A DNA stretch of 19,196 nt from JBLHHI01 sp047614125. GTDB taxonomy: Bacteria; Bacteroidota; Bacteroidia; NS11-12g; UBA9320. The notes under the pieces were generated by a model that did no database searches, had not been told where the DNA came from, and worked only from the letters and a program-made list of their open reading frames with translations. The position numbers and the translations under genes were made by a program. Location of the stretch: the NCBI GenBank assembly GCA_047614125.1, contig JBLHHI010000062.1:1-19196 (forward strand), read 5' to 3'. The stretch's first letter is position 1, and each line of letters opens with the position of its first letter. Positions 14,333-19,196 of the stretch are shown here, piece by piece.

Positions 14333-17300
14333 CTACCGCTGCAAAATCACCGTAGTATTTGCAACGCCATCTGGAGTTTGCATTTGAATGAAATAGATGC
14401 CATCGGTATTTCCAACTAAATTAAGCGTGGTTGAAAACGAGCTTCCCAACTTTTGCTCGGTTTGCGAGTAAATCAGTTTGCCATTTACGTTAAAAACCTG
14501 AATATTAACCTCACCTGCTTCATTTCCTTCAAACGAAAGATTGATGCTTCCACTCGTAGGATTTGGGTAACATTTGAAGAGTTTCACATCCGGATCAACC
14601 ACACTCAAGTTTTCGATTTTAATAGTAAAAGTTGTGTCTTTTGTTCCGCAATCGTTTGTAACCGAGTGCTTAACGGTGTACGTGTCGTCCGATGTATACT
14701 TGTGAAAGATGTTGCGCGTAGTGCTGGTTTCGCCATCACCAAAATCCCAACTGTAACTGGTTCCATGTTCCGATTTATCAGTAAAGGTTACATCGCGTTT
14801 GTTTAAAACCCATGTTAATCCCATAATCGGATTTGGGTTAACGGATATTAGCACAGAGTCTTCAGCTGAGCAACCAACCGTATTGGCCACCACAACATTA
14901 TAGCGCTTGGTTTCTTTTGGAGTTACGGTAATGCTTTGCGTTGTTGCATCATTAGACCATTTAAAGTCGACCACATCTTTGGTGGCGGCAGTGAGCACTA
15001 TGCTCTTACCCTCGCAAATGGCGGTATCGTTTCTAACATCAACCTTAGGGATGGATGCCACAGCAACGTGAATGGTGTCGAACAAGAAACAACCGCCCGA
15101 AGCGATGCCTTTAACAATGTATTCTCGCGTGGTGAGCGGGAAGGTTTTCCAGGATGATGTTTTGGGGCCACTAATCCATTCATAAGCGTCCGCTCCACTT
15201 GCCGTCATGGTGATTTGATTCCCAAAACAAATCGAAGTATCGGCTGAAGTTGTAATGGTTGGGCCAGGAACTACGGTAACCTTAACAGAGGCATTTTCAG
15301 AACAATTAAAATCATCGATTACCTGTACAGTATACGTTCCAGTTTGCGATGGTCGTACCAAATAAGTAGCCGTCGCCGGTCCACCTGTCCATTGGTAGGT
15401 GGTTCCACCTGTAGCCTTTAGGTTTAATGGCTGTGATTCGCAAATGCTGGTGTCTTTTGTAATGCCGGGCGTTGGACTGCTTATGCCCACACGAACGTTC
15501 TTTTTAATCGAACAACCATTTGACGAATCAATATCAACGTTATACGTTTTGGTGGTGGAGGAACTCACATTGTAATTGGCATTAGCTGGCCCACCTTGCC
15601 ACTTGTAGTTGTTATTTGGGGAGTTGACCCACAGCGACACCGACTTATTTTTACAGACGGTTGTGTCAGGGGAGATGGTGGCGGTTGGTAGTTGCTCAAC
15701 AAAAATGTATTTGGAAATCTGTGCCGATTTGCCACAGTTATCCGTACCGGTCAATGTTATGTTAAATGAAGATCCTGCACTAACTTGGGTTGTTGGTAAG
15801 GATGGCGCTTTTACAACGCCGGTTGGTGCTTGCCAGGTATATTTCAAGGCTCCAGATGCTTCTGCCGTAGCAATTTCATCTACACATAAAGTGTCTTTTA
15901 AAGACATCGCAACTTTGAGTGGTTTTACATTGCCAAAATTCATTCGGATAAAAATTGTTGCGTCAAACCCTCCGCTTGATACTTCTGTCCAAGTTGTACC
16001 GTTGCCGTAAAAACAGGTGTTTGGATAGTAATACTTAAAGGTATAACCTAACGCCATGTTATTTGGGTTAATCTGTTCAACAGCTACAAAATATTTTCCG
16101 GCGGATAGTATTTGTTCGCATTCGAAGGGAGAAAAATACCACTGATTGTTGCCTGTTAACCTAACGGTTCCTTTAGTGGTTGCAATTTTAGATCCTGGAG
16201 CTGTTCCGCTATAGTTGTAGATGTGAACCTTAACGGAATCGCCTACATGTGTTGTACTTGCGTTGCACAAGAAAGAAATTGATCTCAACGTATCAGGTAC
16301 CATTAATTCAAACATCTGACCAATTTGGATGGTTCCACCATTGGAGCCAATGCCCCCGAAATTGTTTCCATCCTCGCGCGCGTAAACGGAATCATTAACC
16401 CATTTTGGGATGGTTGTAATTGCGTTGTTGGTATAATCTGCGTCAGCCTCATTTAAGGTGAGGTTCACTTCAACTGAATCCTTAAGACTTTGTGGTTTGT
16501 ATTTATTGGAAGATTTAGCCGTGTCAATTGCAAAGGAAGACAGACTGCTGAAAGTGGTTGAATCTATGTAAGCAGTTGCGGATGATTTTACCTTGACACC
16601 AGTAATCGAAGAACTGCCTTCATTTCGTAAAACTACATTTACCCCAAGATCTGGGCTGTGTTTTAAAGGAATTAAGGTGTAGGGTTGCTGGTCGAATAAA
16701 ACGTGCTTAACAACGCCATCGTACTTGTTAGGTGTATACGTCTCAACGCTAAATGCATCAATGGCCATATCACTCAAAAAGGAAGTACCCATTTCAGCTC
16801 TTATACGCACTTGAACGCTGGATTTGTTTACATTGCCAAGTTTGGCAGTTCCTACGTTCCAGGTGTCACCTTGATTGCCAGAAATATGCCAAACTTCAAT
16901 CCAAGATGTTCCATCAAAATAATCGATGAATAACGTGCCCATGCCTTGATCGCCGCGCATATGATAGGCTAATTTAACTTGATAATATTTCCCATCTGAC
17001 AGATCGAAACAAGGGCTTAAAAGATTGGCTGTTGTACCATCGCAACGCCCAATTGGAGAAGGTTCTATGTAGAGATAAACCCCTTTTAAAGTTCCTGGGG
17101 AATAATCTTTTCCTATACCTTCTCCATTGGTCGAATCAGTCGATCCAGGCCCAGTTCCAATACTTGGGGTGCCTGAAGTGTCCGCTCGCCAATCCGCATT
17201 ATCCGACAGGTCTTGCAACCATCCATCAGCGGTATCACCCGCCACGGCCAAATCACAACTTGCGTCGGTTTGGAAGTTTGTAAAATTCTCAAAGTTGTAC

Positions 17301-17395
17301 GTATACGGAAAGCTTGAAATGCATTGAGCTTGGATATCCAAAGCACCAAAAAAGCAAAAACTCAAGAATAAAAGGAGGGACAAACGTGATTTCAT
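14333..17395 (-). CDS. Multi-Ig/PKD protein with type IX secretion (type A) sorting domain
   Basis: This 1020-aa secreted protein starts at 17395 with signal peptide MKSRLSLLLFLSFCFFGALD and cleavage near IQAQ; an earlier in-frame ATG at 17446 would spoil the signal. A MAM/jelly-roll-like domain spans about 28-220 (FPYTYNFENF, 'YYQVKLAYHMRG', 'DMAIDAFSV'). After a middle region come about five Ig-like repeats (494-853) sharing a 'DTxxC...L.A.G...Y.W..GP....Y.V' pattern ending in GC or NC. A PKD domain follows (855-928, YSWDFGDGETSTTRNIFHKY), then the sorting domain (937-1020: KCYPNPTSGSINLSF, 'IQVFNVNGKLIYS', 'GIYFIQM'). The sorting domain sends it through the type IX machinery to the cell surface or medium. 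The role is probably adhesive; no catalytic domain is seen. Confidence 0.88.
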   Translation of the reverse strand: MKSRLSLLLFLSFCFFGALDIQAQCISSFPYTYNFENFTNFQTDASCDLAVAGDTADGWLQDLSDNADWRADTSGTPSIGTGPGSTDSTNGEGIGKDYSPGTLKGVYLYIEPSPIGRCDGTTANLLSPCFDLSDGKYYQVKLAYHMRGDQGMGTLFIDYFDGTSWIEVWHISGNQGDTWNVGTAKLGNVNKSSVQVRIRAEMGTSFLSDMAIDAFSVETYTPNKYDGVVKHVLFDQQPYTLIPLKHSPDLGVNVVLRNEGSSSITGVKVKSSATAYIDSTTFSSLSSFAIDTAKSSNKYKPQSLKDSVEVNLTLNEADADYTNNAITTIPKWVNDSVYAREDGNNFGGIGSNGGTIQIGQMFELMVPDTLRSISFLCNASTTHVGDSVKVHIYNYSGTAPGSKIATTKGTVRLTGNNQWYFSPFECEQILSAGKYFVAVEQINPNNMALGYTFKYYYPNTCFYGNGTTWTEVSSGGFDATIFIRMNFGNVKPLKVAMSLKDTLCVDEIATAEASGALKYTWQAPTGVVKAPSLPTTQVSAGSSFNITLTGTDNCGKSAQISKYIFVEQLPTATISPDTTVCKNKSVSLWVNSPNNNYKWQGGPANANYNVSSSTTKTYNVDIDSSNGCSIKKNVRVGISSPTPGITKDTSICESQPLNLKATGGTTYQWTGGPATATYLVRPSQTGTYTVQVIDDFNCSENASVKVTVVPGPTITTSADTSICFGNQITMTASGADAYEWISGPKTSSWKTFPLTTREYIVKGIASGGCFLFDTIHVAVASIPKVDVRNDTAICEGKSIVLTAATKDVVDFKWSNDATTQSITVTPKETKRYNVVVANTVGCSAEDSVLISVNPNPIMGLTWVLNKRDVTFTDKSEHGTSYSWDFGDGETSTTRNIFHKYTSDDTYTVKHSVTNDCGTKDTTFTIKIENLSVVDPDVKLFKCYPNPTSGSINLSFEGNEAGEVNIQVFNVNGKLIYSQTEQKLGSSFSTTLNLVGNTDGIYFIQMQTPDGVANTTVILQR

Positions 17396-17483
17396 ATGGT
17401 TGGAATTACTAGTACTATGTGTGCAGAACGTCTGCAAACAAGGCACTATGTTACAACAAAATCAAATCCAAATCAAGTGAAAA

Positions 17484-18374
17484 TTATTTCTCGTTGTTGA
17501 GCATATCCGCTGCGCCTTGCAAGGCTTCCACCTCTGCAATACTCAATTCGGGGTAAGAAAGACCCAAGTTTTTTAACCGATTTACAATAATGTTACTCAC
17601 TGCCATGCGCATAAACCATTTATTATCAGCGGGTATCACAAACCATGGTGCATGTATGGCCGAAGTATTGCGAATGGCTTCTTCGTAGGCATGTTGGTAT
17701 TTTGGCCAAAGCCCACGCTCTTTTAGATCGCCGTGACTAAACTTCCAATTCTTGTCGGGATTGTTAATGCGCTCTAAAAAACGTCGTTTCTGCTCCTCCT
17801 TACCCACGTTTAAAAAGAACTTTAATATTACAGTTCCGTTCTCTGCCAAGTGCTGTTCGTGGTCGCGTATCGACTTAAAGCGAGCCTTCCAAAAATTGGG
17901 TTTTATGTCGCTTTCTTGATCAATACCGGGGATCCGTTGTCCAACAATGTAGCCCGGATGTACTCGTGTAACCAGCACTTCTTCATAATACGATCGGTTA
18001 AACACGCTGAAACGTCCGCGTTGTGGCAAGGCCGCTTGATGCCTCCATAAATAATCTTGATCCAACTCGTGGGTGGTTGGTGCTTTAAAGCTTTGAACTA
18101 GACCTGCTTGTGGAAACATGTTTGAAAATACTGCACGTATGGTGCTGTCTTTTCCGGCAGCATCCATCGCCTGAAAGATGATCAACAGAGCATGTTTATC
18201 GCCAGCATACATCATGCGTTGCAGGTTGTGCAATTCTTCTTGGTCTGCGCGCATTTGCTTTGCAGCCTTTTTTTTTGATTTAATGGAATCGGTATAACCA
18301 GTATCGTAATCGCTCAGGTTGAAGTTTTTGCCGTCGTAAACTGCTAATTCTGAATCGTTGAGGAAGTTGTGCAT
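17484..18374 (-). CDS. PPK2-family polyphosphate kinase
   Basis: This 296-aa cytoplasmic phosphotransferase moves phosphate between polyphosphate and nucleotides. The Walker A-like motif is FQAMDAAGKDSTIRAVF (about 68-83), and the Walker B/lid region includes FNRSYYEEVLVTRVHP (125-140), then 'FNRSYYEE' arginines and 'KFFLNVGKEEQKRRFLERI' typical of the family. The QxMDxxGKDxTI form resembles class III PPK2, which phosphorylate both AMP and ADP, but class cannot be settled from this alone. It ends LSYPELSIAEVEALQGAADM. The start at 18374 is just downstream of GGTTTAT tandem repeats. It stands alone between the type IX cargo gene and an insertion sequence. Confidence 0.9.
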   Translation of the reverse strand: MHNFLNDSELAVYDGKNFNLSDYDTGYTDSIKSKKKAAKQMRADQEELHNLQRMMYAGDKHALLIIFQAMDAAGKDSTIRAVFSNMFPQAGLVQSFKAPTTHELDQDYLWRHQAALPQRGRFSVFNRSYYEEVLVTRVHPGYIVGQRIPGIDQESDIKPNFWKARFKSIRDHEQHLAENGTVILKFFLNVGKEEQKRRFLERINNPDKNWKFSHGDLKERGLWPKYQHAYEEAIRNTSAIHAPWFVIPADNKWFMRMAVSNIIVNRLKNLGLSYPELSIAEVEALQGAADMLNNEK

Positions 18375-18382
18375 TTTTTACT

Positions 18383-18432
18383 AGTTTTTGGGTTTATAGT
18401 TTTTGGGTTTATGGTTTATGGTTTATGGTTTA
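18383..18432. repeat. Tandem repeats upstream of the PPK2 gene
   Basis: Two direct copies of AGTTTTTGGGTTTAT (18383-18397 and 18398-18412) run into nearly four GGTTTAT units (18406-18432). A second degenerate block with AGTTTATGGTTTATGGTT occurs near 18518-18535. The first block starts 9 bases upstream of the kinase ATG, in its leader or promoter. Confidence 0.8.
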
Positions 18433-18615
18433 GCTATTTTTTTGGATTACGAATATACTAATAATCAGGCCTGGGTTATTGAAGTAGGTTTCGGGTTAGT
18501 TGGTTTTTGATTTACTAGTTTATGGTTTATGGTTGGGTTTTGCGGTAGGGTATAATCCTCCCCAAAAAAAGGGCCAAAGGTTAAGTTAAAAAACGATTAC
18601 ATTTAACAACCTAAA

Positions 18616-18909
18616 ATGACAAAACAAACAAGACGCAAATTCAGTTCTGAGTTCAAGGCGAGAGTCGCTTTGGAGGCAATCAGAGAAAAGTACACATTGG
18701 CAGAGTTATCAAAAAAGTTCGAAGTTAGCGGAGTGATGATTTCGCGATGGAAAAAGGAATTTTTAGACAATTCATCAGCGGCATTTAACACCCGTGCATC
18801 CTCGATAGATACCGAAGATGTAAATGTAGAGAAGCTCTATTCACAAATTGGAAAGCTGAAAGTAGAGAATGATTTTTTAAAAAAAAGTTGCAAGAAACTG
18901 GGGATATGA
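18616..18909 (+). CDS. IS3-family transposase OrfA (HTH protein)
   Basis: This 97-aa DNA-binding subunit begins TKQTRRKFSSEFKARVALEA, the standard IS3 HTH_Tnp_1 start, with the helix-turn-helix through LAELSKKFEVSGVMISRWKK (about 28-50) and a leucine-zipper-like segment at the end (VEKLYSQIGKLKVENDFLKK). It binds the element's ends and, fused to OrfB by frameshifting, forms the active transposase. The last codons overlap the slippery A-run, and TGA 18907-18909 overlaps the ATG of orfB. Confidence 0.93.
   Translation: MTKQTRRKFSSEFKARVALEAIREKYTLAELSKKFEVSGVMISRWKKEFLDNSSAAFNTRASSIDTEDVNVEKLYSQIGKLKVENDFLKKSCKKLGI
18879..18887 (+). promoter_or_regulatory. Programmed -1 frameshift site (A-run then G)
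   Basis: Eight A's (18879-18886) then G. In the orfA frame the codons are TTA AAA AAA AGT, giving an A AAA AAA heptamer. A -1 slip changes the reading to AAG TTG CAA GAA, which is open into orfB with no stop. This is the normal way IS3 elements make the OrfAB transposase. Confidence 0.75.
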
Positions 18910-19196
18910 GTTCACGTGTAAAATTAGTGGACAAGGGGCAATCACCACTATCTGTACGTAAACAGTGTGAGTTGCTTGTGGTTAACAGAAATAGGCTGTA
19001 TTACCACCCCAAGTCAGAAAGTGAACTCAATCTACGTTTAATGAAAATCATGGACAAACACCTTACGGCACATCCTACGGAAGGCGTTCAATCAATGGTT
19101 TATTACTTGCGAGATTTTGACTATAAGGTAAATGCAAAACGCATCCGGAGATTGTTCAAACTTATGGGGAGAGAAACCATCTATAGACGAAAAAAT
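18906..19196 (+). CDS. IS3-family transposase OrfB, N-terminal part
   Basis: The frame is open to the end of the window. Internal start ATG 18906 overlaps the orfA stop; through the frameshift the join reads FLKKKLQETGDMSSR. The visible 97 residues are the HTH_21-type DNA-binding portion: SPLSVRKQCELLVVNRNRLY, 'LNLRLMKIMDKHLTAHP', 'EGVQSMVYYLRDF', 'VNAKRIRRLFKLMGRETIYR'. The DDE integrase core lies beyond the window, so activity cannot be judged. Confidence 0.88.
   Translation, partial: MSSRVKLVDKGQSPLSVRKQCELLVVNRNRLYYHPKSESELNLRLMKIMDKHLTAHPTEGVQSMVYYLRDFDYKVNAKRIRRLFKLMGRETIYRRKN

Larger units (their letters stand above)
18540..19196 (+). mobile_element. IS3-family insertion sequence, left part
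   Basis: The element comprises an orfA/orfB pair with a -1 frameshift signal and is cut by the right edge of the window. The left end is not fixed: it should lie between the GGTTTAT repeats and orfA, possibly near TGCGGTAGGG at 18540. The matching right inverted repeat is outside the window. Confidence 0.7.

Noticed and set aside
14071..14419. Two overlapping plus-strand open frames of about 94-101 codons
   Set aside because: They lie in the hairpin-rich spacer and run into the opposite-strand type IX cargo gene, with arginine/cysteine-rich composition and no recognisable motif.
15609..16010. 133-codon plus-strand open frame
   Set aside because: It is antisense within the Ig repeats of the cargo gene; it has no recognisable domain and is a frame shadow.
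18383..18540. GGTTTAT array considered as a CRISPR or telomere-like array
   Set aside because: Units are 7 bp and contiguous without spacers, and too few for a telomere-type repeat.

Overview
The window looks like a chromosomal segment of a Bacteroidota bacterium, probably Flavobacteriales-like, of moderate to low GC. This rests on a bacillithiol-pathway deacetylase (BshB1), a DUF4294-type protein, two large secreted proteins with gliding/type IX-type C-termini, TAnnTTTG-type -7 promoter boxes, and A-rich rather than Shine-Dalgarno-rich start regions. No rRNA, tRNA or CRISPR array was seen.

Layout. 1-854 is the 3' part of a papain-like (C1) peptidase with a DUF4384-like tail. It converges on a beta-CASP metallo-beta-lactamase-fold RNase (932-2362), and a pair of GTAG-headed palindromes (REP-like) lies between and touches the stop codons of both genes. 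A 137-bp MITE with 15-bp inverted ends sits 15 bp upstream of the RNase start. A lipoprotein of unknown function follows (2657-3262), then an HtrA/DegP protease on the minus strand (3548-5002) with its own terminator. The protease is divergent from an ECF-type sigma factor and a membrane-anchored, anti-sigma-like protein (5166-6791), an arrangement that suggests an envelope-stress module. Next come housekeeping genes on the plus strand: dapF (6811-7599), a DUF4294 protein (7670-8296) and bshB1 (8355-9080).

9129-11223 is a decay zone. It holds a small gene broken by TGA, an intact glyoxalase-fold lipoprotein, a lipocalin-like lipoprotein gene split by a second, longer MITE copy (10004-10266) at its lipobox, and a two-CBS-domain gene with a frameshift and an in-frame stop. 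Removing the second MITE and one copy of its 3-bp target duplication restores the lipoprotein frame, which dates the insertion to an otherwise recognisable gene.

11333-17395 (minus strand) encodes two large exported proteins: a lamin-tail-domain protein with a gliding/FlgD-like C-terminus, and a multi-Ig/PKD protein with a type IX secretion (type A) sorting domain. They are separated by 420 bp of structured, GC-rich noncoding DNA. 17484-18374 (minus) is a PPK2-family polyphosphate kinase with GGTTTAT tandem repeats just upstream of its start. The window ends inside an IS3-family insertion sequence (orfA 18616-18909, orfB from 18906) with a -1 frameshift signal.

The strongest candidate for something little described is the MITE family: two near-identical copies with 3-bp target duplications, one placed to supply an alternative start codon to a gene and one disrupting a gene. 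I did not find a convincing new multi-gene defence or metabolic system.
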